This document shows positions 7,638 through 15,703 of a stretch of DNA of 64,000 nucleotides, one piece after another. Source of the stretch: Dyella_B sp035503745. GTDB lineage: Bacteria > Pseudomonadota > Gammaproteobacteria > Xanthomonadales > Rhodanobacteraceae. Within the stretch, counting starts at the first letter, position 1; every line of letters begins with the position of its first letter. The stretch spans positions 124,001-188,000 of the forward strand of contig NZ_DATJTC010000025.1 in assembly GCF_035503745.1 (NCBI RefSeq). The letters are read 5' to 3'. Below the pieces are notes generated by a model. The model made no database searches. It saw nothing but the letters and a program-made list of their open reading frames with translations, and was not told the DNA's origin. Position numbers and translations under genes: made by a program.

Positions 7638-9324
7638 CCAAACCAAACCAAGTATCCAGGGCGACCTGCCCGAACCGGTGGTGCGGCGGCGTCGCGTCAG
7701 CCCCTCGCTGATCTGGCTGGTGCCGGCGGTGGCGGCGCTGGTGGGCCTGTCGCTGGTCATCAATGCCTGGGTGCAGCGCGGCCCGGTCATCTACATCAGC
7801 TTCCAGACCGCCCAGGGCCTGGAGCCCGGCAAGACGGTGGTGAAATACAAGGACGTGGTGGTCGGCAAGGTGACCACCATCCGCCTCACGCCCGATCATC
7901 ACAAGGTGATCGTCAAGGTCGACCTGGAGAAAAGTGCGTCCAGCATCGCGGTGTCCGATTCGCGCTTCTGGGTGGTGCGTCCGCGCATCGGGCTGGGTGG
8001 CGTGTCGGGCATCGATACGCTGCTGTCCGGTTCCTTCATCGGCGTGGACGTGGGCGATTCCACGCAGCCGCAAACCGACTTCACGGGCCTTGAAAATCCG
8101 CCCTCGGTGACGCACGACGCGCAGGGCCGCAGCTTCATCCTGCAATCGGGCGACCTGGGCTCGCTGGATATCGGTTCGCCGGTGTATTTCCGGCGTATCC
8201 AGGTGGGGCGTGTCGCTTCCTATCGGCTCAATGACGACGGCAAGGGCGTCTCGCTGCAGATCTTCATCGAGCACCCCTACGACAAATTCGTGACCGCCGA
8301 TTCGCGCTTCTGGAATGCCAGCGGCGTGGATGTGTCGCTGGGTGCCGACGGCCTGAAGCTCAACACGCAGTCGCTGGCCACGGTGCTGGCCGGCGGGGTT
8401 GCGTTTCTCGATGCGCCGGGTCCTCACCCGAACACCGCCTCGGCGGCGGAGAACGCAAGCTTCACCTTGTTCGACACGCAAGATAAAGCGATGGCGCCGC
8501 CGGATGGCCCGCCGCATTACATCCGCATGCGCTTCGACCAGCCCGTGCGTGGCTTGGCCGTGAACGCGCCGGTGGAATTCCTGGGCATCAACATCGGCAA
8601 CGTGGTGTCGATCCGCATGGATTACGACCAGAAGACCGGACGCTTCCCGATCTACGTCGGCGCGGTGGTGTATCCGGATCGCCTGGGCAAGGCGCACGAA
8701 AAACTGCTCGCGCAGGCCAAGTCCAAAGGCGACAACGACGATCTGTCGCACATGATGGGTACCTTGGTGGCACACGGCCTGCGCGCGCAGGCGAAAGTCG
8801 GCAATCTGCTGACCGGCCAGTTGTTCATTTCGCTCGATTTCCTGCCGAACCCGCCCAAGGCCACCTACGATCCGGATGCGCGGCCGATCGAAATTCCCAC
8901 CGCGCCGGGCAATTTCGACAAGCTGCAGGAGCAGCTGGCGCAGATTGTGGACAAGCTCCAGAAGATTCCCTTCGACAGCATCGGCAACAACCTCAATAAT
9001 TCGCTGGCCGAGCTCGATAAGACGCTCAAGCAGGTCAACGGCGAGGTGCTGCCGGCGTTCCGCAACACGCTCAAGGGCGCCAACCAGACCCTCGGTACGG
9101 CCAACAGCGCCTTGTCCGCCGACTCGCCGCTGCAGCAGAACCTTGGCAGCACGCTGGAGCAGCTGCAGCGCATGGCCCGTTCGCTGCGCGCGCTGACCGA
9201 TTACCTCAGCGCCCATCCCAGTGCGCTGATCCGTGGCCGCGGCGCCGATGCGCCGCCGGCACAGACCGCCCCGGCGCCCGCCGCCGCACCTGCCGCCACG
9301 CCATCGCAAGGGAGCAAGCCATGA
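7630..9324 (+). CDS. pqiB: MCE-domain lipid transport protein PqiB
   Basis: A 564-aa protein with one N-terminal transmembrane anchor (SLIWLVPAVAALVGLSLVINAW, given here only as the hydrophobic segment at ~25-47) and three MCE domains (about 50-145, 165-225 and 290-400). The third ends near LLTGQLFISLDF, and a long C-terminal helix (~425-530) follows. In E. coli, PqiB forms a hexameric needle of stacked MCE rings that spans the periplasm. The Ala/Pro-rich tail (from ~535) is low complexity. Length and domain order agree with the family (about 550 aa). Confidence 0.95.
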   Translation: MTDQTKPSIQGDLPEPVVRRRRVSPSLIWLVPAVAALVGLSLVINAWVQRGPVIYISFQTAQGLEPGKTVVKYKDVVVGKVTTIRLTPDHHKVIVKVDLEKSASSIAVSDSRFWVVRPRIGLGGVSGIDTLLSGSFIGVDVGDSTQPQTDFTGLENPPSVTHDAQGRSFILQSGDLGSLDIGSPVYFRRIQVGRVASYRLNDDGKGVSLQIFIEHPYDKFVTADSRFWNASGVDVSLGADGLKLNTQSLATVLAGGVAFLDAPGPHPNTASAAENASFTLFDTQDKAMAPPDGPPHYIRMRFDQPVRGLAVNAPVEFLGINIGNVVSIRMDYDQKTGRFPIYVGAVVYPDRLGKAHEKLLAQAKSKGDNDDLSHMMGTLVAHGLRAQAKVGNLLTGQLFISLDFLPNPPKATYDPDARPIEIPTAPGNFDKLQEQLAQIVDKLQKIPFDSIGNNLNNSLAELDKTLKQVNGEVLPAFRNTLKGANQTLGTANSALSADSPLQQNLGSTLEQLQRMARSLRALTDYLSAHPSALIRGRGADAPPAQTAPAPAAAPAATPSQGSKP

Positions 9325-9932
9325 TTCGTGTACGACCTGTGGTGGCGGCGCTCGCTGCGGCGGCCTTGGCGGCGTGTTCCTCTGCGCCCGTGCACTACTA
9401 CACGCTGGTTCCCGCGCCGGACACCGCACCGGCCGCCGGCGGCGTGCCGCCGGCGTCGTTCCAGTTCCAACTGCTGCCCGTCGGCGTTCCGGCGCAGGAC
9501 GACGTGCCGCAGCTGGTGGTGCGCCAGGGCGGGCAGGCGGTGGACCTGCTCGATGGCGAGCGCTGGATCGCGCCATTGGCCGACGAAGTGCGCAGTGCAT
9601 TGTCGGCGGACCTGTCGCGCCGCTTGCATGCGCAGGACATCAGCGGCGGTTTGTCCGTGGATGGCAAGCCGGTGTTGCGCATCAAGGTCGATGTGAACCG
9701 GTTCGATTCCTCGCCGGGCAACTATGCGCTGCTGGAGGCCACCTGGACGATCCGCCCGTTGAAGGGCGAGGCCGTCCTGACCTGCAGCAGCCGGATCAAC
9801 GAGAACGTAGGGGCCGGTTACCCGGGCCTGGTGGCCGGCCATCAGCAGGCGCTGGGCGAACTGGCCGAACAGATCGCGAGTGTGGCGCCATCGCTGGCGG
9901 CTGGCAGCGTGCCGGCGTGTCCGGTGCGCTGA
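9321..9932 (+). CDS. pqiC: PqiC-family outer-membrane lipoprotein (former DUF330)
   Basis: A 203-aa lipoprotein with a signal ending in lipobox LAAC (Cys19), followed by the HYYTLVP motif typical of the PqiC/YmbA/ABC-type transport auxiliary family. PqiC sits at the outer membrane and docks the PqiB needle. ATGA overlap with pqiB. A paired cysteine (TCSSRIN near 154) is visible. The 147-bp stretch after the gene leads into leuS without an obvious terminator. Confidence 0.92.
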   Translation: MIRVRPVVAALAAAALAACSSAPVHYYTLVPAPDTAPAAGGVPPASFQFQLLPVGVPAQDDVPQLVVRQGGQAVDLLDGERWIAPLADEVRSALSADLSRRLHAQDISGGLSVDGKPVLRIKVDVNRFDSSPGNYALLEATWTIRPLKGEAVLTCSSRINENVGAGYPGLVAGHQQALGELAEQIASVAPSLAAGSVPACPVR

Positions 9933-10079
9933 GACGCTGTCCCCGGGCGGACGGCGGCCCGTCGTCGCCGACCCACGTGCCAGCCCACGTTTGAGCCCGT
10001 TCTGCTAGTCTGCCGCGTTCAGCGCAGCGCATGGCGACGGACGCCCTGCGCTGCCAAAAACGCATAACGGCAGCGGATC

Positions 10080-12713
10080 ATGCAGGACATTCAAGACCAG
10101 GGCTCCCCCCACGAATACAACCCGCAGGCGGTGGAATCGGCCGCGCAGCAGTATTGGAACGCGCAGCGCGCGTTTGAGGTGAAGGAGGACCCCTCCCGCC
10201 CCAAGTTCTACTGCCTTGCGATGCTGCCGTATCCGTCCGGCGCCCTGCACATGGGCCACGTGCGCAACTACACCATTGCCGACGTCATCAGCCGTTACCA
10301 GCGCATGAACGGCAAGAACGTGCTGCAGCCGATGGGCTGGGATGCGTTCGGCCTGCCGGCGGAAAACGCCGCGATCAAGAACAACACCGCGCCGGCCGCG
10401 TGGACCTACAAAAACATCGACCACATGCGCACCCAGCTCAAGTCGCTGGGCTATGCCATCGACTGGTCGCGCGAGTTCGCCACCTGCCGCCCGGAGTACT
10501 ACCGCTGGGAACAGCTGATGTTCACGCGGCTGATGAAAAAGGGCCTGGCCTACCGCAAGAACGCGGTGGTGAACTGGGACCCGGTCGACCAGACCGTGCT
10601 CGCCAATGAGCAGGTGATCGACGGCCGCGGCTGGCGTTCCGGCGCGGTGGTGGAAAAGCGCGAGATCCCGCAGTGGTTTCTGAAAATCACCGACTACGCG
10701 CAGGAACTGCTCGACGGCCTGGACACCTTGCCGGGCTGGCCCGACGCGGTCAAAACCATGCAGCGCAACTGGATCGGCCGTAGCGAAGGCCTGGAAATCC
10801 ATTTCCAGGTTGAAAACGAGGCCGAGCCGCTGACCGTGTTCACCACGCGCCCGGACACCCTGATGGGCGTCACCTTCGTGTCGATCGCGGGCGAGCATCC
10901 GCTGGCGTTGAAGGCCGCCGAACGCGATCCGAAGCTGGCTGCCTTCCTGGATGAACTCAAGCACGGCGGCATCTCCGAAGCCGAGCTGGAAACGCAGGAA
11001 AAGCGCGGCATGGCCACCGGCTTTTTCGCCATCCATCCCATCAGCGGCGAGCAAGTGCCGGTGTGGGTGGCCAACTTCGTGCTGATGGGTTACGGCACCG
11101 GCGCGGTGATGGCGGTGCCCGGCCACGACGAGCGCGACTTCGAGTTCGCGCACAAATACCAGTTGCCGATCAAGCAGGTGATTGCGGTTGAAGGCGCCGA
11201 CGCCGGCTACGATCCGCAACAGTGGAAAGACTGGTATTCGGACAAGACCCGCGCCGACATGCGCGTGGTCAACTCCGGCGAACTCGATGGCAAGAGCTAT
11301 CGCGAGGCGTTCGATTTCCTGGCCGGCAAGCTGGAAGCCGAAGGCAACGGCCTGCGCCGCGTCAACTGGCGCCTGCGCGACTGGGGCGTGAGCCGCCAGC
11401 GCTATTGGGGTTGCCCGATTCCGGTGATCTATTGCCCCACCTGCGAAGCGGTGCCGGTGCCGGAAGACCAGCTTCCGGTGGTGCTGCCCGAAGACGTCGC
11501 GTTCTCCGGCGTGCAATCGCCGATCAAGGCCGATCCGGCCTGGCGCAAGACCACCTGTCCCCATTGCGGCGGCCCGGCCGAGCGCGAAACCGACACCTTC
11601 GACACCTTCATGGAGTCCAGTTGGTACTACGCGCGCTACACCAGCCCCGGCGCGAACGGCCAGGTCGATGAGCGCGCCAATGACTGGCTGCCCGTGGACC
11701 AATACATCGGCGGCATCGAGCACGCGATCCTGCATCTTTTGTACTTCCGCTTCTATCACAAGCTGATGCGCGACGCGGGACTGGTGAAGTCCGATGAACC
11801 GGCCACCAACCTCTTGTGCCAGGGCATGGTGATCGCCGAAACCTTCTACCGCGAAAACGCCGATGGCTCCAAGGATTGGATCAACCCGGCCGACGTCGAA
11901 ATCCATCGCGACGAAAAGGCGCGCGTGACCGGCGCGGTGCTGAAGGCCGATGGCCAGCCGGTGCAGATCGGCGGCACCGAGAAAATGTCCAAGTCCAAGA
12001 ACAACGGCGTCGATCCGCAGACGATGGTGGACAAGTTCGGCGCCGACACCGTGCGCCTGTTCTCCATGTTCGCCGCGCCGCCGGAGCAATCGCTGGAATG
12101 GAGCGAGGCGGGCGTGGAAGGCATGGCCCGTTTCCTGCGCCGTTTCTGGCGCGAGGTGATCACCCACGTCGGCCAGCCCGATCACCCGCACGTCGATCCT
12201 TCCGCACTGGATGCCGCGCAGAAAACGCTGCGCCGCCAGGTGCACGAGACGATCCAGAAAGTCAGCGACGACTTCGGCCGCCGCCACGCCTTCAACACCG
12301 CCATCGCCGCGCTGATGGAGCTGCTCAACGCGCTGAACAAGTTCACCGACCTGAGCGACCAGGGCCGCGCCGTGCGCCACGAGGCGTTGGAAACCATGGT
12401 GCTGCTGCTCAATCCGGTCGTGCCGCACGTCAGCCATGCGTTGTGGCAGGCGCTGGGCCATACGCGGACGGTGGTTGACGACCAGCCTTGGCCCGGCGTC
12501 GATGCCGGGGCGCTGGTACGCGACTCGCTGACCCTGGCCGTTCAGGTCAATGGCAAGTTGCGCGGCACCATCGAGGTGGCGGCCAACGCGTCCCATGAGC
12601 AAACCCAGGCGCTGGCGCTGGCGCATCCCCAGGTGGCGTTGTTCCTGGAAGGGCAGACGGTGCGCAAAGTGATCGTGGTGCCGGGTAAGATCGTCAATAT
12701 CGTCGCAGGATGA
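10080..12713 (+). CDS. leuS: Leucine-tRNA ligase
   Basis: An 877-aa class I aminoacyl-tRNA synthetase. The HIGH-type motif appears as HMGHVRNYT (residues ~57-65), the CP1 editing domain lies in the middle (~225-420), CPTC and CPHC zinc-type pairs follow, and KMSKSKNNGVDP (~635) is the KMSKS loop. Length equals that of bacterial LeuRS (about 860-880 aa). It opens the leuS-lptE-holA-nadD run, the common order in gammaproteobacteria. Its leader contains an imperfect palindrome (GCGCAGCGC...GCGCTGC, about 10022-10059) whose role is unknown. Confidence 0.98.
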   Translation: MQDIQDQGSPHEYNPQAVESAAQQYWNAQRAFEVKEDPSRPKFYCLAMLPYPSGALHMGHVRNYTIADVISRYQRMNGKNVLQPMGWDAFGLPAENAAIKNNTAPAAWTYKNIDHMRTQLKSLGYAIDWSREFATCRPEYYRWEQLMFTRLMKKGLAYRKNAVVNWDPVDQTVLANEQVIDGRGWRSGAVVEKREIPQWFLKITDYAQELLDGLDTLPGWPDAVKTMQRNWIGRSEGLEIHFQVENEAEPLTVFTTRPDTLMGVTFVSIAGEHPLALKAAERDPKLAAFLDELKHGGISEAELETQEKRGMATGFFAIHPISGEQVPVWVANFVLMGYGTGAVMAVPGHDERDFEFAHKYQLPIKQVIAVEGADAGYDPQQWKDWYSDKTRADMRVVNSGELDGKSYREAFDFLAGKLEAEGNGLRRVNWRLRDWGVSRQRYWGCPIPVIYCPTCEAVPVPEDQLPVVLPEDVAFSGVQSPIKADPAWRKTTCPHCGGPAERETDTFDTFMESSWYYARYTSPGANGQVDERANDWLPVDQYIGGIEHAILHLLYFRFYHKLMRDAGLVKSDEPATNLLCQGMVIAETFYRENADGSKDWINPADVEIHRDEKARVTGAVLKADGQPVQIGGTEKMSKSKNNGVDPQTMVDKFGADTVRLFSMFAAPPEQSLEWSEAGVEGMARFLRRFWREVITHVGQPDHPHVDPSALDAAQKTLRRQVHETIQKVSDDFGRRHAFNTAIAALMELLNALNKFTDLSDQGRAVRHEALETMVLLLNPVVPHVSHALWQALGHTRTVVDDQPWPGVDAGALVRDSLTLAVQVNGKLRGTIEVAANASHEQTQALALAHPQVALFLEGQTVRKVIVVPGKIVNIVAG

Positions 12714-12717
12714 CTTC

Positions 12718-13302
12718 ATGAACCACACCCTGAAAATCGTCTCGCTGCTGCCCTTGCTCGCACTGGCGGCCTGCGGCTTTCATCTGCGTGGAAGCGCCGC
12801 GCTGCCCAAGGGCATGGAGCGCGTGCACCTCACCGTGGGCGGCGGCGGCGATTTCCAGCGCAAGCTGGCGCGTGCCTTGCTGGCCTCCAACGTGGTGCTT
12901 GAGGACAAGCCTGGCCCGGGCATTGCCGAGCTGCATGTGCCGGCGCAAAACTTCACCATGCAGATCCTCACCGTGAACGGCGCCGCCCAGGTCACCGAGT
13001 TCGCGGTGCACTACCACGTGATGTTTACCGCCACCGATTCCAATGGCGCGACCCTGGTACCTGTGGAAAACATCGATCTGCAGCGCGAATTCAGCTACGA
13101 CGCCGGCCAGCCGGTGGGTACGGCCGCGCAGGTCGAGCAGATCCAGGCCAGCCTGATCGACGACTCCGTGCAGGCCTTGTTGTTCCGCCTGCAGGCGGTT
13201 GCGCGGCATGGCAAGGAAGCGGCGATCAAGGCCGTGGGAACGCAGCCGTCATCGGCGAGCAGCACGCCCGAACCGCCGCAGTATTCGCCCTCCATCGAAT
13301 AA
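12718..13302 (+). CDS. lptE: LPS-assembly lipoprotein LptE
   Basis: A 194-aa outer-membrane lipoprotein with signal LLPLLALAACGFHLRG. Cys20 is the lipidation site and the following GFHLRG is the LptE hallmark. LptE plugs the LptD barrel for lipopolysaccharide export. Beta-strand features (FAVHYHVMFTA, REFSYDA) match the family. It starts 4 bases after the leuS stop and 6 bases before holA, so it is co-transcribed. The Ser/Pro-rich tail after ~170 is not conserved. Confidence 0.95.
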   Translation: MNHTLKIVSLLPLLALAACGFHLRGSAALPKGMERVHLTVGGGGDFQRKLARALLASNVVLEDKPGPGIAELHVPAQNFTMQILTVNGAAQVTEFAVHYHVMFTATDSNGATLVPVENIDLQREFSYDAGQPVGTAAQVEQIQASLIDDSVQALLFRLQAVARHGKEAAIKAVGTQPSSASSTPEPPQYSPSIE

Positions 13303-13308
13303 AACCGC

Positions 13309-14319
13309 ATGCCTGTGAACCAAGCGCAGTGGCAAAAGGCGCTGGCGGCCGATCGCTTGAGCCCGGTGTATTTGCTGGCGGGCGAGGAGCTGCTGGTGCT
13401 GGAAGCGGCGGACGCGTTGCGTGCCCAGGCGCGCAAGCTCGGCTACAACGAGCGTGACGTGCTCGACGTCGGCGCGCATTTCGATTGGGATGAGCTGGCA
13501 CGCGCGGCGGCCGGCATGTCGCTGTTCGCCAGTCGCCGGCTGCTCGACCTGCGCCTGCCGACCGGGCGTCCAGGCACCGAGGGTGCCAAGGCGATCGTCG
13601 AGTTCTGCGCCAATCCGCCACCGGATGTCACCTTGCTGATCACTGCCGTGGAGTGGAGCAACAAGCACGAGGGCGCCTGGACCAAACAGGTCGACAACAC
13701 CGGCACCATGGCGGTATTCAACGCCCCGCGCCCGAACGAATGGCAGGGGTGGATCGGCGCGCGTCTGGCCTCGCGCGGGCTTGCCGCCACCGGCGAGGCG
13801 GCCGCGTTGCTCGCCGAGCGCGTGGAAGGCAACCTGCTTGCCGCCGCGCAGGAAATCGACAAGCTTGCCGTACTGCACAGGCAGGGCAAGATCGATGCGG
13901 CGGAAATGGAACATCTGGTGGCCGACAGCGCCCGCTACGATGCCTTCAAGCTGACCGACGCCGCGCTGGGCGGCGAAGGCGCGCGTGCGCTACGCATTCT
14001 CGATGGCCTGCACGCTGAGGGCGAGGAGCTGATTGCCTTGATGGGCTGGGTGGTCAATCAGCTGCAACTGGCGATGCGCCTGGCCAATGCCCACGATTTG
14101 AGCGCCCAGGTGCGCGCGGAACGTTTGTGGCCGGCGCGCGAACAACTGTTCCGCAAGGCCCTGCGCCGCGCGCCGCGCGAGCACTGGATGCAATGCCTGG
14201 CCCGCGCGGCGCGCATCGACCGGATGGCGAAGGGGCGCGAGGCGGGCGATGCGTGGCTGGAAGCGCAACGCCTGATCGCCATGATCGCCGAACCCAGGGC
14301 CGCCGCCGCGCTAGTATGA
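13309..14319 (+). CDS. holA: DNA polymerase III subunit delta
   Basis: A 336-aa clamp-loader delta subunit. The N-terminal AAA+-like fold contains the conserved SPVYLLAGEELLVLEAADALR segment, and the SLFASRRLLDLRLP region (~65-85) matches HolA. As usual for delta, no functional Walker A motif is present. It opens the beta sliding clamp together with gamma/tau and delta-prime. The start ATG lies 6 bases after lptE. Length matches E. coli HolA (343 aa). Confidence 0.96.
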   Translation: MPVNQAQWQKALAADRLSPVYLLAGEELLVLEAADALRAQARKLGYNERDVLDVGAHFDWDELARAAAGMSLFASRRLLDLRLPTGRPGTEGAKAIVEFCANPPPDVTLLITAVEWSNKHEGAWTKQVDNTGTMAVFNAPRPNEWQGWIGARLASRGLAATGEAAALLAERVEGNLLAAAQEIDKLAVLHRQGKIDAAEMEHLVADSARYDAFKLTDAALGGEGARALRILDGLHAEGEELIALMGWVVNQLQLAMRLANAHDLSAQVRAERLWPAREQLFRKALRRAPREHWMQCLARAARIDRMAKGREAGDAWLEAQRLIAMIAEPRAAAALV

Positions 14320-14382
14320 ACAAGCATGCCGGTTTTCCCCGCGGTTGGGCATGGACGCGGGGCTGAAGCGAGACACTTATCG

Positions 14383-15015
14383 ATGAAACCACTCGCGATT
14401 TTCGGCGGCACCTTCGATCCGATCCACCTGGGCCACCTCAGCGTTGCCTGGGAAGCCTCCGAGCTGCTCGACGCCGAAGTGAGGCTGATGCCGGCCAGCA
14501 TCCCGCCACATCGTTCCTCGCCGACGGCGAGCGCACCGCAGCGCGTGGACATGCTGCGCGCGGCCCTGCGCGGACAATCGCGGCTGTCGCTGGACACGCG
14601 CGAACTCGATCGCAGCGGCCCTTCCTACACCATCGACACGCTGCACGAATTCCGGCAGGAATGGGGCGCCCGCCCGCTGGTGCTGCTGCTGGGCGCCGAT
14701 GCGTTTGCCGGTTTGCGCAGTTGGCATCGCTGGCGCGAGTTGTTCGATGTCACGCATATCGGCGTGCTCAATCGTCCCGGCGTGGATGCCTGCATCCCGC
14801 TGGAACTGGAGCGCATCGTGGCCCCGCGCCGCACCGACGATCCCGCTGTGATCGGCGCGCAGCCCTGCGGCCGCGTGATCGAGCTGGCGGTGACGCCGCT
14901 GGAAATTTCCGCCACGCGCATTCGCGAACTGCTTGCCGCCGGGCGCGATCCGCGTTATCTGCTGCCGGCCGGCCTGTTCGACGATCCGGCCTTGCTCGCG
15001 CCCTATCGCGGCTGA
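14383..15015 (+). CDS. nadD: Nicotinate-nucleotide adenylyltransferase
   Basis: A 210-aa enzyme converting nicotinate mononucleotide and ATP to deamido-NAD. The nucleotidyltransferase signature GGTFDPIHLGHL (residues ~8-19) and the C-terminal ISATRIRELL (SxTxxR motif) are intact. I chose the ATG directly before KPLAIFGGTFD; the frame is open 57 bases upstream without family similarity. In related genomes rsfS normally follows directly; here a 4-kb block (msrB-dipZ / sigma-nrsF) is interposed. Confidence 0.96.
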   Translation: MKPLAIFGGTFDPIHLGHLSVAWEASELLDAEVRLMPASIPPHRSSPTASAPQRVDMLRAALRGQSRLSLDTRELDRSGPSYTIDTLHEFRQEWGARPLVLLLGADAFAGLRSWHRWRELFDVTHIGVLNRPGVDACIPLELERIVAPRRTDDPAVIGAQPCGRVIELAVTPLEISATRIRELLAAGRDPRYLLPAGLFDDPALLAPYRG

Positions 15016-15031
15016 TCGCCTGGGTTAGGCC

Positions 15032-15655
15032 CTAACTGACCCGATACGCCACGAAACGCATCGCCACCGAGTTCATGCAATAACGCAGACCGGTCGGCTC
15101 CGGGCCATCGGTAAATACGTGTCCCAAATGGCTGTCGCACCCGGCGCAGCTGACTGCCGTGCGGACCATGCCGAAACTGAGGTCCCTCGATTCGATCACG
15201 TTCTGCGGCGCGATAGGGCGGAAGAAGCTCGGCCAGCCGGTGCCGGAATCAAATTGCGTGGCGGCGTTGAACAGCGCGGTATCGCAGCCGGCGCAGCGGT
15301 ACAGCCCTTTGCTCTTGGGCCGCTCGTGGGGGCCGCTGAAGGGCCGCTCGGTGCCCGCGCGGCGCATCACATCGAACGCTTCGTCGGACAGGCGCTGATG
15401 CCACTGCGCATCCGTCAACACCAGCTTGTGCACATAGCACGGCCCAAGACGATGGCCGTCGTCGTCGGCAAAGCATTCCAGCAGCACTTGCGCGTCCGTG
15501 CTGGCCGGCGGCGCGGCGGCCATCGCGTCGCCGCTGTTGGGGCCGAGCAAGCGCAGCGCGGCCACGCCGCCCAGCGCCAATGCGCTGCCGCCGCCGAGGG
15601 TCAGCAGCAAAAACCGGCGGCGCTCCAGCGCCGGGCTATCGAAGGTGGATGTCAT
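15032..15655 (-). CDS. msrB: Peptide-methionine (R)-S-oxide reductase, Tat-exported MsrB
   Basis: About 207 aa. A twin-arginine-type leader (ERRRFLLLTLGGGSALALGG) precedes an MsrB domain with both zinc CxxC pairs (Cys121/124 and Cys170/173), the GTGWPSF substrate loop, and catalytic Cys193 in RYCMNS. MsrB reduces methionine-R-sulfoxide in proteins; the leader places it in the periplasm. The ATG at 15655 is favoured by GGAGA 6 nt upstream; in-frame ATGs at 15667 and 15679 are alternatives. It lies 48 bp after dipZ on the same strand, which would supply periplasmic reducing power. Likely in the regulon of the neighbouring ECF sigma factor through the dipZ promoter. Confidence 0.94.
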   Translation of the reverse strand: MTSTFDSPALERRRFLLLTLGGGSALALGGVAALRLLGPNSGDAMAAAPPASTDAQVLLECFADDDGHRLGPCYVHKLVLTDAQWHQRLSDEAFDVMRRAGTERPFSGPHERPKSKGLYRCAGCDTALFNAATQFDSGTGWPSFFRPIAPQNVIESRDLSFGMVRTAVSCAGCDSHLGHVFTDGPEPTGLRYCMNSVAMRFVAYRVS

Positions 15656-15703
15656 GGGGATCTCCATTGCGGGGTTCATCTAGGTGCATTCAGCTAGGTA
15701 GGT

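Noticed and set aside
10005..12728. 907-codon minus-strand open frame
   Set aside because: Exactly antisense to leuS, with His/Arg/Gly-rich nonsense sequence.
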